A stretch of 64,000 nucleotides of DNA, from contig JAEEHM010000093.1 in the NCBI GenBank assembly GCA_016280895.1, positions 1 through 64,000 on the forward strand. The letters run 5' to 3'. Below the pieces are notes generated by a model. It was not told the origin of the DNA, ran no database searches, and saw only the letters and a program-made list of their open reading frames with translations. The position numbers were made by a program, and so were the translations under genes. This document shows positions 35,109 through 44,683 of this stretch, piece after piece. The stretch comes from Bacillota bacterium. GTDB taxonomy: Bacteria > Bacillota_I > Bacilli_A > ML615J-28 > CAG-698. Position 1 is the first letter of the stretch, and every line of letters begins with the position of its first letter.

Positions 35109-36310
35109 AAAAAATCTTATTAATTTCAAACTACTTTCATTTAAAATCCGAAAAAGAAATAAATAGGTATAGAATATTGGCTGAAATGCTGAGTTTAAAT
35201 AATGATTTTGAAGTTGAAGTTGTTACCTCGAAGTTTTATCAACGAACTTTACAAATGCGTAATATTCCAGAAGAAGAAATAAAGAAATTGCCATTTAAAT
35301 TTACAACAATATATGAACCTGGTTATAAAAAAACGATTAGTTTTAGAAGACTTAAAAGTTCAAGAGTCTTCTCCAAAAATGTCATTTCATACATTAAGAC
35401 AATTGGTAGTATTGACTTAATTTATCAAGTCGTTCCAACTTTAGATGTAGCTAGCAAAGTGGTACGATTTGCTAATGAAAATAATATTCCAATTATAATT
35501 GATGTTCAAGATCTATGGCCTGAAGCTTTTAGAATTGCATTTGATATCCCTATAATTAGTTCCTTGCTTTTTCTTCCATATAAAAGAAAAGCCAATTATA
35601 TATATAAAAATGCAAATGAAATTTGTTCTGTTTCTAAGACATTTTTAAATAGAGCTTTGTCTGTCAATAGAAATAATATAAAGGGTCACTTTGTTTATAT
35701 AGGTGTTGATTTAGCACAAGTTGATAAATACTGCGAAGGAGTTCGAGAAAATGATATGGAAAAGCTCATAATTGCATATTGTGGCTCCTTAGGAAATAGT
35801 TACGACTTAGAGACTGTTATTATTGCATTATCAAAAATAGATACTCCAATAAAACTTCTAGTAATGGGCGATGGAGAAAAAAAGGATAGATTAATTCAAA
35901 TGGCTAGGGATTATAATGTTGATGCAGAATTTACAGGCTTTATTAATTATGAATTGATGTGTAGGAATTTGAGATTTGCAAATATTGTCGTTAATCCAAT
36001 TATTAGTAAATCAACAGGGAGCATTATAAATAAGCACGGTGATTATGTCGCATCAGGTAGACCAATTTTAAATACTCAGCAATGCAAAGAATTTATGGAC
36101 TTAATTGATGAATATCATATGGGGCTTAATTCTCCGAGCGGTGATGTGAATATGCTAGCCAAGAATATTTTATACCTAATAAATAACCCTGATGAAAGAA
36201 AAAAAATGGGTATAAATGCAAGAAAATGCGCAGAAGAGAAATTTAATCGAGAAATTACATATAAAGAAATAATAGAAACAATTTACAGTTTTTTTGAGAG
36301 AAAGGAATAA
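35105..36310 (+). CDS. Glycosyltransferase family 4
   Basis: 401 residues with a GT-B fold. The N-terminal half has IPIIIDVQDLWPEAFRIAF near residue 120, and the C-terminal half has IAYCGSLGNSYDLETVI near 220. The donor site in typical GT4 is E-x7-E; here ASGRPILN near 315 is the equivalent region and the second acidic residue is not obvious. It probably adds one sugar to the lipid-linked repeat at the cytoplasmic membrane face. The donor is unknown. Confidence 0.85.
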   Translation: MKKILLISNYFHLKSEKEINRYRILAEMLSLNNDFEVEVVTSKFYQRTLQMRNIPEEEIKKLPFKFTTIYEPGYKKTISFRRLKSSRVFSKNVISYIKTIGSIDLIYQVVPTLDVASKVVRFANENNIPIIIDVQDLWPEAFRIAFDIPIISSLLFLPYKRKANYIYKNANEICSVSKTFLNRALSVNRNNIKGHFVYIGVDLAQVDKYCEGVRENDMEKLIIAYCGSLGNSYDLETVIIALSKIDTPIKLLVMGDGEKKDRLIQMARDYNVDAEFTGFINYELMCRNLRFANIVVNPIISKSTGSIINKHGDYVASGRPILNTQQCKEFMDLIDEYHMGLNSPSGDVNMLAKNILYLINNPDERKKMGINARKCAEEKFNREITYKEIIETIYSFFERKE

Positions 36311-36313
36311 ACT

Positions 36314-37384
36314 ATGATTTATGTAGATGAAAAAATAAAAAATACTTACCGTATACCTCAACCAGAAGGAAGAGGAAAATTTATTAGATTGGATCAAAAT
36401 GAAAATCCTGATGGCATCCCAAAATGGTTATTCGATAAAGTTATTGATAAGATTACTCCTGAGTTTTTAGCTATTTATCCCGAAGAAACGAGACTTACAG
36501 AAAAGTTTGCAAAAAAAATTGGATTAAATCTAGAAAACGTTACACTTACAGATGGAAGCGTGGTTGGAATGGGATATGTAATAAAAGTGTTTGGTGAAGA
36601 TAAAAAAACGCTTTTATGTGTGACCCCTTCTTTTGGAATGTACAAAGTTTATGCTGAAATGGTTGGCATGCAAGCAAAATTACTAAATTATGAACAAGAT
36701 TTTTCATTTGACATTGAAAAAATAATTAATTCTATTGACGATAACACTGGAATTGTTGTTTTAGTTAACCCTAATATGCCGATTGGCAACACTTATGACC
36801 AAAAAGATATAGAAAGAATAGTAATAACAGCAGAAAAAAGAGGTGCTCTTGTTATAATTGATGAAGCATATCACTATTTTTATAATGATACTTCTTTAGA
36901 GTTGGTAAAAAAATATGATAATGTGGTTATTTTAAGAACTTTTTCAAAAATGTTTTCTATCCCAGCTCTTAGAATGGGTGCTATTATTTCAAATAGTGAT
37001 GTAATAAGATATATTAATAATTATAAACCTCATTATACTGTTAACTCTATTGCTTTGTTATTTGGAGAAGCAATTATCGATAATTACGAATTAGTTTTAA
37101 CTGACCTAAAAAAAGACTATGAAGAAGGAAAAAATTACATATACAAAGAATTAAAAGATAACAATTATGATTATATTCCTTCAGCTGGCTGTTTTGTATG
37201 TATTAAACCAAAATATAAGTCATCTGAAGAAATAACAAAATTGTTAAAAGAAAATGGAATATTAATTTTGTGTGGATCAGGAGACTTGACTGGTTATTTG
37301 CGTTTAACAATAGCGCACAAAAAATATATGGAATTGTTTATGGATTGCCTCAAAAGAATAGATGTAGGTAATTATAATGAGTAA
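36314..37384 (+). CDS. PLP-dependent aminotransferase, HisC/CobD-like
   Basis: 356 residues, fold type I. RLDQNENPDG near residue 26 is the histidinol-phosphate-aminotransferase-like opening. LVNPNMPIGNTY near 151 and IIDEAYHYFY near 180 bind the cofactor, and LRTFSKMFSIPALRMG near 208 holds the catalytic Lys. HisC relatives also include the threonine-phosphate decarboxylase CobD, so the gene could make an aminated or decarboxylated alcohol phosphate. No histidine or cobalamin gene is nearby. Its place between licD and a cytidylyltransferase suggests it builds the transferred group. Confidence 0.82.
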   Translation: MIYVDEKIKNTYRIPQPEGRGKFIRLDQNENPDGIPKWLFDKVIDKITPEFLAIYPEETRLTEKFAKKIGLNLENVTLTDGSVVGMGYVIKVFGEDKKTLLCVTPSFGMYKVYAEMVGMQAKLLNYEQDFSFDIEKIINSIDDNTGIVVLVNPNMPIGNTYDQKDIERIVITAEKRGALVIIDEAYHYFYNDTSLELVKKYDNVVILRTFSKMFSIPALRMGAIISNSDVIRYINNYKPHYTVNSIALLFGEAIIDNYELVLTDLKKDYEEGKNYIYKELKDNNYDYIPSAGCFVCIKPKYKSSEEITKLLKENGILILCGSGDLTGYLRLTIAHKKYMELFMDCLKRIDVGNYNE

Positions 37385-38093
37385 TTATTTAATATTACTA
37401 GCTGGAGGTACTGGAACTCGTATGGGAGCTAATGTGCCTAAGCAGTTTTTGATAGTTAATAATAAACCAGTAATTGTTCACACCATTGAGTGCTTTCAAA
37501 AAAAAGATAATATTGAAGGTATACTTATTGTTTGTATTAAGGAATGGATTGATTACATGGGCAAATTGATTAATGAATATGGACTTTATAAGGTGAAATG
37601 GATAGTTGAAGGTGGCTCAAGTGGTCATGATTCAACAAGAAATGGTATTTTCTTTTTGAAAGAAAAGATAAAAGAAGAAGATTTTATTATAATTCATGAT
37701 GCTGCAAGACCTATTGTTCCTAGCAAGGCTATAGATAATATGTTAGAAGTTGCTTATGATAAAGGAAATGCCTCTTTAGCTATTCCGTGTTATGAGACTG
37801 CTATTATTACTTTAGACAAATTGTCAGGCATAAAAGATTTGGATAGAAATAGTTTTATGAGAGTTCAAACACCTCAAGCATATAAATACTCTGATATATT
37901 ACCACTATATGAGAAAGCAGAAAAAGAGAACAAACATGATTTTGTTTATGCTGATTTAGTTTTAATATATTATGGTAAGCGTGTATACTTTTCGAAAGGA
38001 TTCACGAACAATATAAAGATTACAAAAAAAGAAGACATTGCTTTGTGCGAAGCTCTTATGAATTTTAGCGAAGAAGAATTATACAGTTTATGA
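37377..38093 (+). CDS. IspD/TarI-like cytidylyltransferase
   Basis: 238 residues. The N-terminal LLAGGTGTRMGANVPKQFL is the CTP-binding loop of the IspD/TarI family, and IIHDAARPIVP near residue 103 is its second signature. In this context it is more likely to make a CDP-alcohol for the LicD enzyme than methylerythritol cytidyl diphosphate for isoprenoids, since it is embedded in the locus and overlaps the aminotransferase gene by 8 bp. The alcohol phosphate is unknown. Confidence 0.85.
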   Translation: MSNYLILLAGGTGTRMGANVPKQFLIVNNKPVIVHTIECFQKKDNIEGILIVCIKEWIDYMGKLINEYGLYKVKWIVEGGSSGHDSTRNGIFFLKEKIKEEDFIIIHDAARPIVPSKAIDNMLEVAYDKGNASLAIPCYETAIITLDKLSGIKDLDRNSFMRVQTPQAYKYSDILPLYEKAEKENKHDFVYADLVLIYYGKRVYFSKGFTNNIKITKKEDIALCEALMNFSEEELYSL

Positions 38094-38164
38094 TTTTACT
38101 TTAATCAAAGATATTTGGATTTAAATTATATTTGAACTTTTATACAAAAAAGGAAGTGTATTAT

Positions 38165-38932
38165 ATGAAAAAAATAGTTTTCTCTTTTGATGATGGACGC
38201 AAAGATACTTTTGATAATGCCATTACAGTTTTAGATAGATATGGCCTAAAAGCAACTATTAATATTGCTACAGACTTTATTCTACATCCAAGCGATTATA
38301 ATAATTTCTTGTCAGCAGGTGGATTACCTATGACTGTAGAAAATATTAAAGATATTCAAAGTAGGGGTTATGAAATTGCATGTCATGGAAATAAACATCA
38401 AAATTCAATGTCTGATGTGAAAGAAGGTATAAAAATTTTAGGCGATTGGGGTATAAAAACAGACTCTATTGGCTTTGCAAGCCCTTTTTCTAAGTTGACT
38501 GAAGAGGAAACATTGGATATAGATACTATGATAGGCAAAGAAATAGAATATATTAGAAGTGGAAGACAAGTTAGGAGAGAAGGCTTTATGTATTCTTGTT
38601 TATATGTACTTATGAATATTTTTAAGTCTAAATACTTATTCTATCGTCTTAATAAAAGATCTATAGTAAATTCACAAAAAACTAGATTTTTTTATGGAAT
38701 CACTATAACTAATAAGACTTCATATTCTCAAGTAAAATATTTGATAAATAAAATGCCAGAAGAATCTATTATCATCCTTATTTTTCATAGTATATTAAGG
38801 AAAGAAGATGTGGGATACGGATTGGATAAGTGGTATTGGGATATTGATAATTTTGAATCCTTATGTAAGTTTGCAAAGGAAAACAGTGATATTAATGTTG
38901 TGACAAATATGGAGGCTTTGAATGAAGACTAG
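38165..38932 (+). CDS. Polysaccharide deacetylase-family protein
   Basis: 255 residues from the ATG at 38165, which follows AAAAGGAAG; the frame from 38132 is longer but has no site. The NodB motifs are VFSFDDGRKDTF at residues 4-15 and CHGNKHQNSMSD near 75, which give the metal-binding Asp and two His. There is no signal peptide, so it would act in the cytoplasm or on the inner membrane face, unlike secreted peptidoglycan deacetylases. It probably removes an acetyl from a repeat-unit sugar. It overlaps the next gene by 11 bp. Confidence 0.82.
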   Translation: MKKIVFSFDDGRKDTFDNAITVLDRYGLKATINIATDFILHPSDYNNFLSAGGLPMTVENIKDIQSRGYEIACHGNKHQNSMSDVKEGIKILGDWGIKTDSIGFASPFSKLTEEETLDIDTMIGKEIEYIRSGRQVRREGFMYSCLYVLMNIFKSKYLFYRLNKRSIVNSQKTRFFYGITITNKTSYSQVKYLINKMPEESIIILIFHSILRKEDVGYGLDKWYWDIDNFESLCKFAKENSDINVVTNMEALNED

Positions 38933-39932
38933 TTTATATTTAGTTAATCAAGTTAAATATAGTGATGTTGATTATCATTTTGGCACCTTTTTTACATCGC
39001 CTGAATGGGTTTCCTTTCTTGAAAAAAATCAAAAAGCAACACCTATTGTGTTAAAATTGATGGATGATAAGAAAATAGTTGGATATTTTATTTCTCTAAA
39101 AATTAAAAAAATGGGTTTTAAAATAGTTGGTAGTCCTTTTGAGGGATGGCTAACGCCTGATATGGGTTTTATTAACGTAAATGATTTAGATTATTCAAAA
39201 GCGGTTTCAAGTATTGTGGATTATATCTTTCATAAGTTGAAATGTCATTATATTCAAATTTGTGACAAGCAAATTACAACAGATGTTGTTACTATTAAGC
39301 ATAAAATAGAGTATACACAGCTATTAAAAATTGATATTACAAAAAGTGAGGAAGAAATACTTGCGATGTTCACAAAAAATGGACGAAGAGATGTTAGAGC
39401 ATCTTCTAGAAAGGGTGTTAGGGTTATTAAAGTTCCTTTTGATAAAGAGTTTGTAGAAGTATATTATGATCAACTAATTGATGTTTTCGCAAAACAAGGA
39501 CTTAAACCAAATTATTCATTAAGAAAACTATATGATATGGTTGATTCATTGCAAAGTAAGCAAGAATCAGTATTAGCACTAGAGGCAATCAATGAATATG
39601 GAAAAATTATTGCTACTGTTTTTTCATTTGGAGAAAATGATTGGGCATATTATGTTGGTGCAGCAAGTTATAGAGTTTACCAAGGACAATTACCTAATGA
39701 AGCGTTATTTTGGGAATTTATCAAGTTTTGGAAAAATAGAGGTATTAAATATATTGACTTGATGGGATATAGAAAATATAAGTTGAAATATAATCCCGAA
39801 ATTACTAATCAACCAAGATTGGTTTTTCAAAAGATTCCTGGATTGTATTTTGGAAAAAAGGTGGCAAATAGAATTGTCCGTTTAGTAAGGAAAATAAAGG
39901 GGCTAACGATAAGAAAAAAAGGTGAAAAATAA
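38922..39932 (+). CDS. FemAB/GNAT-like aminoacyl- or acyltransferase
   Basis: 336 residues. The two-lobed FemAB pattern is visible: TKNGRRDVRASSRKGVRVI near residue 150, the VFSFGENDWAYYVGAASYRV segment near 240, and GIKYIDLMGYRKYKLKYNPE near 280. Members transfer amino acids or acyl groups to peptidoglycan or glycans. Its coupling to the deacetylase gene (11-bp overlap) suggests a pair that frees an amino sugar and then re-acylates it; this is inference. Confidence 0.72.
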   Translation: MKTSLYLVNQVKYSDVDYHFGTFFTSPEWVSFLEKNQKATPIVLKLMDDKKIVGYFISLKIKKMGFKIVGSPFEGWLTPDMGFINVNDLDYSKAVSSIVDYIFHKLKCHYIQICDKQITTDVVTIKHKIEYTQLLKIDITKSEEEILAMFTKNGRRDVRASSRKGVRVIKVPFDKEFVEVYYDQLIDVFAKQGLKPNYSLRKLYDMVDSLQSKQESVLALEAINEYGKIIATVFSFGENDWAYYVGAASYRVYQGQLPNEALFWEFIKFWKNRGIKYIDLMGYRKYKLKYNPEITNQPRLVFQKIPGLYFGKKVANRIVRLVRKIKGLTIRKKGEK

Positions 39933-41203
39933 TGAGAGTTTTGATAATTAGTTATGCTCCTCTATCATTGAAAAGCAATGGAGGAAAATCATTTCTTTCT
40001 CTTTTTTCAAATTTTAAAAAAGACCAATTAGTCCAATTTTATATTAATCCAAGCCTCCCTGAAAAATGCTGGTGTGAATCATATTACCAGCAAAAAGAGA
40101 GAGATTTAATAAATATTTTTAAAAATAAAAGAAAAAAGCACTCTATAACCCCAAAAGATGATGATTTTAATAGTAATACTTCAAAAAAAACGAAGAATCG
40201 ATATTTTAAATTATTTATAAGGGATATAGTGTGGAAACTGTTTTTTAAAATCAATGGAGAGTTTGAAATATGGGTAAAAAGATATGCTCCAGATATTATT
40301 TTCTCTGATACTGGCGATAGTTCTTTTTTATATAATCTTACAATAAAAATATCAAAAAGATTTAATATTCCTTTTGTAGGATATTTTGGTGATGATTATT
40401 ATTCATTAAAGGCAAAAAAACTTCAAGTTTTTAAGAGAATTGTATTAAACAATCATAAGAAAGTTTTAAAAAAATTCATTTCTCTAGGTGAAAAACATAT
40501 TTTTGTTAATGAATATTTTGAAACATTTTATAAAAACGAGTTCTCGATTGATGATGATAAGTTGATAACAATTTATAATGGATCAAATTTTGATTTTCAA
40601 AATAATTGCTCTCATGTCGAAGATAGAAATTCATTAATACTTAGTTATATAGGTAATATTAGTTTAAAACGTGATGAGAATATCATTTCTCTAGGAGAAG
40701 CATTAGACTTTATAAACAATAATTTGCACACAAATCATAAATTATTAGTCTACACTAGAATAAATGATGATTTTATATTAAGATGTAAAAAAGTGAATTC
40801 AATTAAGTTCATGGGAGCTATACCTGGAAAAGAAGTGAAAAGTGCTATAGAAAATAGTGATATATTAATTCACACTGAAAGTTTTAATAAAAATGAAATA
40901 GAGATGACTAAGTATTCGTTTTCTACAAAAATTGCAGATTCATTATCGAGTGGTAAATGCTTATTAGCATATGGTCCCCCAAATATTGCATCAATGGATT
41001 ATTTGATAAATAATAACTGTGCTTTTTGTATTGTCGATAAACAAAACTTGCTAAAAGGATTAAAAGAATTGCTAACGAATTGTGAATTAAGAAAAATGTA
41101 TGGAGAGATTGGAAAAAAAGTTGCTTATGATAATCACAATTCACAAAAGAATAGTGACAATATAAAAACTATTCTTGAAAGGATTATCAATAAAAGGAGT
41201 TAA
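39932..41203 (+). CDS. Glycosyltransferase, GT4-like
   Basis: 423 residues beginning LIISYAPLSLKSNGGKSFLSL, with a GT-B fold typical of capsule glycosyltransferases. DIIFSDTGDSSFLYNL near residue 116 and LSYIGNISLKRDENIISLG near 240 mark the two lobes. A KYSFSTKIADSLSSGKCLLA stretch near 330 is the donor-binding region. It shares one base with the previous stop codon and ends 2 bp before the next glycosyltransferase gene. The sugar specificity is unknown. Confidence 0.8.
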   Translation: MRVLIISYAPLSLKSNGGKSFLSLFSNFKKDQLVQFYINPSLPEKCWCESYYQQKERDLINIFKNKRKKHSITPKDDDFNSNTSKKTKNRYFKLFIRDIVWKLFFKINGEFEIWVKRYAPDIIFSDTGDSSFLYNLTIKISKRFNIPFVGYFGDDYYSLKAKKLQVFKRIVLNNHKKVLKKFISLGEKHIFVNEYFETFYKNEFSIDDDKLITIYNGSNFDFQNNCSHVEDRNSLILSYIGNISLKRDENIISLGEALDFINNNLHTNHKLLVYTRINDDFILRCKKVNSIKFMGAIPGKEVKSAIENSDILIHTESFNKNEIEMTKYSFSTKIADSLSSGKCLLAYGPPNIASMDYLINNNCAFCIVDKQNLLKGLKELLTNCELRKMYGEIGKKVAYDNHNSQKNSDNIKTILERIINKRS

Positions 41204-41205
41204 GA

Positions 41206-42420
41206 ATGAAAGTATTACAAATAAATAGTGATTTTAGGTTTGGAAGTACGGGAAAAATAACAGGAAGTTTACATGATTCTTTACTACAAAAAGGTATTGA
41301 TTCATATGTATGCTATGGGAGACCCAATGAAGATATTGAACCTAATACATATTCTACTATAAGTTCTTTTGGCTCAAAATTTCAACACCTTCTTTGTAAC
41401 ATATTTGGTGACCCTTATGCTTTTTGTTATCTCTCAACTTCTCGTGTGAAAAAATACATTAGGCAAATATCCCCAGATATAATACATATTCAATGTATCA
41501 ATGGTTATTTTGTTAATATTTATCAACTAATCAAGTGGTTGGCCACTAATAATTATAAAGTTGTTATTACGTTGCATGCAGAGTTTATGTATACTGGTGG
41601 TTGCGATCATTCATACGAGTGTGAAAAATGGAAAGGTAATTGCGAAAAATGCGCTCAGAAATGTAAAAAATCCCCTTTGCGTAATTTAAAATCATGGAAA
41701 ATCCATTCAAAACTGATGAATAGTTTTTCGCTTTTTCATACAGAGAATGTGCGAATTGTTTCTGTGTCAAAGTGGTTGATGCTAAGGGCAAAAGAGTCTT
41801 CAATTATGAAGAGATTTTCACACGCTTATGTGTTAAATGGTATTGATTCGTTTATTTTTACTAAACGTGAAAATAGATTAACTTGTATACCTTTTTCAGA
41901 TAATTATCTGCTATTTGTTACTGCTATGTTCAATGATAATTGTTATGATAATAAAGGTGGAAAATACATAATTAGTATTGCAAAAAAATTATTGGATGAA
42001 AAGAGTGATTTAAAAATAGTTGTTGTAGCATCATATTTCAATATAAAGGAAAAGTTGCCAAATAATGTTGTATTTTTGGGGAGGATAAAAGACCAAATGT
42101 CATTATCTCAATTATATACAAATGCATCAATTACACTTATAACAAGTAAAAGAGAAACTTATGGGATGACCGTTTCAGAAAGTTTAATGTGTGGAACGCC
42201 AGTTGTTGGGTTCAAAGCAGGAGCACCTGAAAGCTTTGCATTAAAAGATTATAGTTGCTTTGTAGATTATGGAGATATTGATGCTTTATATGATGCAATA
42301 AAACTATTTTTAAATAAAAAAATAAATAAAGATGAATTATCAAAAATAGCTATATCAAACTATTCAATGGAAAAAATGGTAGTAGATTATGTTAACATTT
42401 ATAAAGAATTAGGTGATTAA
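41206..42420 (+). CDS. Glycosyltransferase family 4 with a cysteine cluster
   Basis: 404 residues. The acceptor lobe carries HAEFMYTGGCDHSYECEKWK followed by C-x2-C and C-x3-KSP spacing (about residues 125-160). This cysteine cluster is known from colanic-acid-type and related GT4 enzymes and may bind a metal. The donor lobe shows ETYGMTVSESLMCGTPVVGF near 315 with the E-x7-E pattern. It is expected to act on the lipid-linked oligosaccharide on the cytoplasmic side. It is followed by the polymerase gene with only 1 bp between. Confidence 0.88.
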   Translation: MKVLQINSDFRFGSTGKITGSLHDSLLQKGIDSYVCYGRPNEDIEPNTYSTISSFGSKFQHLLCNIFGDPYAFCYLSTSRVKKYIRQISPDIIHIQCINGYFVNIYQLIKWLATNNYKVVITLHAEFMYTGGCDHSYECEKWKGNCEKCAQKCKKSPLRNLKSWKIHSKLMNSFSLFHTENVRIVSVSKWLMLRAKESSIMKRFSHAYVLNGIDSFIFTKRENRLTCIPFSDNYLLFVTAMFNDNCYDNKGGKYIISIAKKLLDEKSDLKIVVVASYFNIKEKLPNNVVFLGRIKDQMSLSQLYTNASITLITSKRETYGMTVSESLMCGTPVVGFKAGAPESFALKDYSCFVDYGDIDALYDAIKLFLNKKINKDELSKIAISNYSMEKMVVDYVNIYKELGD

Positions 42421-42421
42421 T

Positions 42422-43492
42422 ATGTTTCATATAATATTCTTAGTTTTATTATTACTAGTTTATTCTTTCTTCCATTTTAGAGAAAAGCCAAATAGAAAAA
42501 TGGAAGTGGTAGCTATGTCACTAGTTATATTTCTTTTTGGAGCTTTAAGAGGAAAAAATGTTGGAATAGATGTGCATACATATTTTGACTATTATGAGCA
42601 ATGTGTAAGCATACCATTGGCTACTTTTTTTCAAAAATCAACTATTAATACATTTTATCAAAGAGATACTGGATTTTACATATTATTAAAATTGTTGACA
42701 TATGTATCCAGTAATCCACAATTAATGTTAGTTGTAATATCGGCATGGTTTTCTTTTGCGTTTGCTTATTTTGTTTATAATCAAAAAGGAAATACTTTTA
42801 TTATTTTTATAATGTTTATTACTTTTAGAATATATGCTTTCACATTAACAGGGCTAAGAGAAACAGTAGCCCTAGGCTTTATTTTGTTCGCTATTTGTCA
42901 ACTTCAAAAGCAAAAGATATTTAAATCGCTGCTACTCACAATTATGGCTTCTTTTTTTCACTTATCATCAATTGTATTTGTTTTGGCCATTATTTTAAGT
43001 TTTATTAAGAATTATAAGATTGTTTGTATTCTTATAATGGGGATGACCATTATTAATTTATTGACACAAAATCAATTAATTTACTATTTTTCTAAGGTGT
43101 TGTTGAATGGCCGTTACTCCCAATATGGTGAAAAAGCAGTTGGTCAAGCGATATCTTTTTCTTCTACATTCATAATATTTATAGTCTTTTATCTTTTTGT
43201 CCTGCTTAATAATAGAAAAATTAAGGAGAGTAATGAAATTATTAATGTGGACTTCAACACTATATCTTTAGGTATGGCCTTTCTTATTACTGGATTATCC
43301 GTAGACAATATTTTTAGACTGGGTTATTATTTTATCTTTTTATTATTTCCTTTATTTGATGTATCTATTAATTATTTTGCTAATAAAAAAACAGCAATTA
43401 TTGTGAAAGTTATTATTTGTTTGTTACTAGCTACACAGTATATAATTCTCGGGCCAGGTGCTGGCGTAACAGACTATAATTTCTTTTGGTAA
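42422..43492 (+). CDS. EpsG/Wzy-like polysaccharide polymerase
   Basis: 356 residues from the ATG at 42422 (AGGTGA 6 bases upstream); a GTG at 42413 overlaps the previous gene. About ten membrane helices are predicted by eye. The LRGKNVGIDVHTYFDYYEQC motif near residue 40 is the EpsG-family hallmark (R-G-x2-V-G-x-D-x3-Y). The protein should polymerise flipped repeat units on the outer face of the membrane. The gene precedes the pyruvyltransferase-like and flippase genes. Confidence 0.85.
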   Translation: MFHIIFLVLLLLVYSFFHFREKPNRKMEVVAMSLVIFLFGALRGKNVGIDVHTYFDYYEQCVSIPLATFFQKSTINTFYQRDTGFYILLKLLTYVSSNPQLMLVVISAWFSFAFAYFVYNQKGNTFIIFIMFITFRIYAFTLTGLRETVALGFILFAICQLQKQKIFKSLLLTIMASFFHLSSIVFVLAIILSFIKNYKIVCILIMGMTIINLLTQNQLIYYFSKVLLNGRYSQYGEKAVGQAISFSSTFIIFIVFYLFVLLNNRKIKESNEIINVDFNTISLGMAFLITGLSVDNIFRLGYYFIFLLFPLFDVSINYFANKKTAIIVKVIICLLLATQYIILGPGAGVTDYNFFW

Positions 43493-43534
43493 CTAGGCTT
43501 TGGCCCTTTTTATTAATAACGAAGGAGAGAATGT

Positions 43535-44662
43535 ATGAAAAAATGTCTGTTAATATCATATTTTTATAGTGACAATTTAGGAGATATTTGTATTAGTAAC
43601 AAAATTGAAAGCGAAGTAAAAAAATATTTTGAAATAACAAAGTATCATATAAATGGAAATATAAATATAGAAAAAAGGAAAAAAAATGCTCATAAAAAAA
43701 ATAAAATAATTACCATAATGAGAAAAATCAAACTTGGTTTTTTATATGATTTTTACTCAAAAATTAAAATCAAATCAAGAGTAAACTATGAACTGTCAAA
43801 GATGTCTTTCGACTGTGCGATTTTTGGTGGAGGAAATTTATTATTTGAAACAACATATAATTCAAAATATATTAAAAATATAGAAAATATTTGTAATTTT
43901 TTAAGAAAACATAATATTCCATATATTTTCTCATCTATAGGTGCTGGTCCTTTTTTTAATAAGGCCCAAAAAGCGCGTGCAATTAGACTAGTTTCAAATA
44001 GTTTTTATTCTTCTTTTAGAGATGAAGCTTCTTATAGATTATTATACGACGATAGTAACAAAGAAAAAATGTATATTACATCTGATCCAGTTTTAAGTTG
44101 CAATATAACTACTAATAGGGTAAAAAAAACAAATTATATTTTAATTAATATTATAAATATTGATTTATTTTTTAATAATTATGATAAGGAAAAAATGGTT
44201 AAAAAATTAATAGACATAATAAAACAAATTAGCGTGAGCAGATGTAAAAAAATATGTATTTTTTCATCTGATAAAGCAGATTATCCACTATTAAATGTTA
44301 TTTACATGTGCTTAAATAAGGATGGTATAGATGTGGAACTTGAATTTATAGAGACAGTTCAGGATTTATTTGACTTAATTTCAGGTGCAGATTTTATTAT
44401 TGCTTCAAGGATGCATTCTTTAATTATTTCATATTTGTTAAATAAAGAGTTTCTATCATTGTCTTGGTCTGAAAAAGTAAATTCATTTATGAATATAATA
44501 GAAATGAATGAAAGAAATATTAAATATGAAGATGTATCTTTTGATGATATAGATTCCTTAATGGATAAAAAGATAGTTTATAATAAAAAACAAATAGAAA
44601 AATTACGAAAACTATATAAAGAGGAAGTCGAAAGAATTGAATCATTCGAAAGAAACATATGA
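43535..44662 (+). CDS. Polysaccharide pyruvyltransferase-family protein
   Basis: 375 residues with GAAGGAGAG before the ATG. CAIFGGGNLLFE near residue 93, YIFSSIGAGPF near 130, SSFRDEAS near 165 and ADFIIASRMHSLIISYLL near 288 (with the conserved R-x-H) match the CsaB/WcaK-type family. These enzymes attach a pyruvyl ketal from PEP to a sugar, though some relatives are glycosyltransferases. If it acts as pyruvyltransferase, the polymer would be acidic. Confidence 0.85.
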   Translation: MKKCLLISYFYSDNLGDICISNKIESEVKKYFEITKYHINGNINIEKRKKNAHKKNKIITIMRKIKLGFLYDFYSKIKIKSRVNYELSKMSFDCAIFGGGNLLFETTYNSKYIKNIENICNFLRKHNIPYIFSSIGAGPFFNKAQKARAIRLVSNSFYSSFRDEASYRLLYDDSNKEKMYITSDPVLSCNITTNRVKKTNYILINIINIDLFFNNYDKEKMVKKLIDIIKQISVSRCKKICIFSSDKADYPLLNVIYMCLNKDGIDVELEFIETVQDLFDLISGADFIIASRMHSLIISYLLNKEFLSLSWSEKVNSFMNIIEMNERNIKYEDVSFDDIDSLMDKKIVYNKKQIEKLRKLYKEEVERIESFERNI

Positions 44663-44683
44663 TTATTATAATTGGAGATAAAA

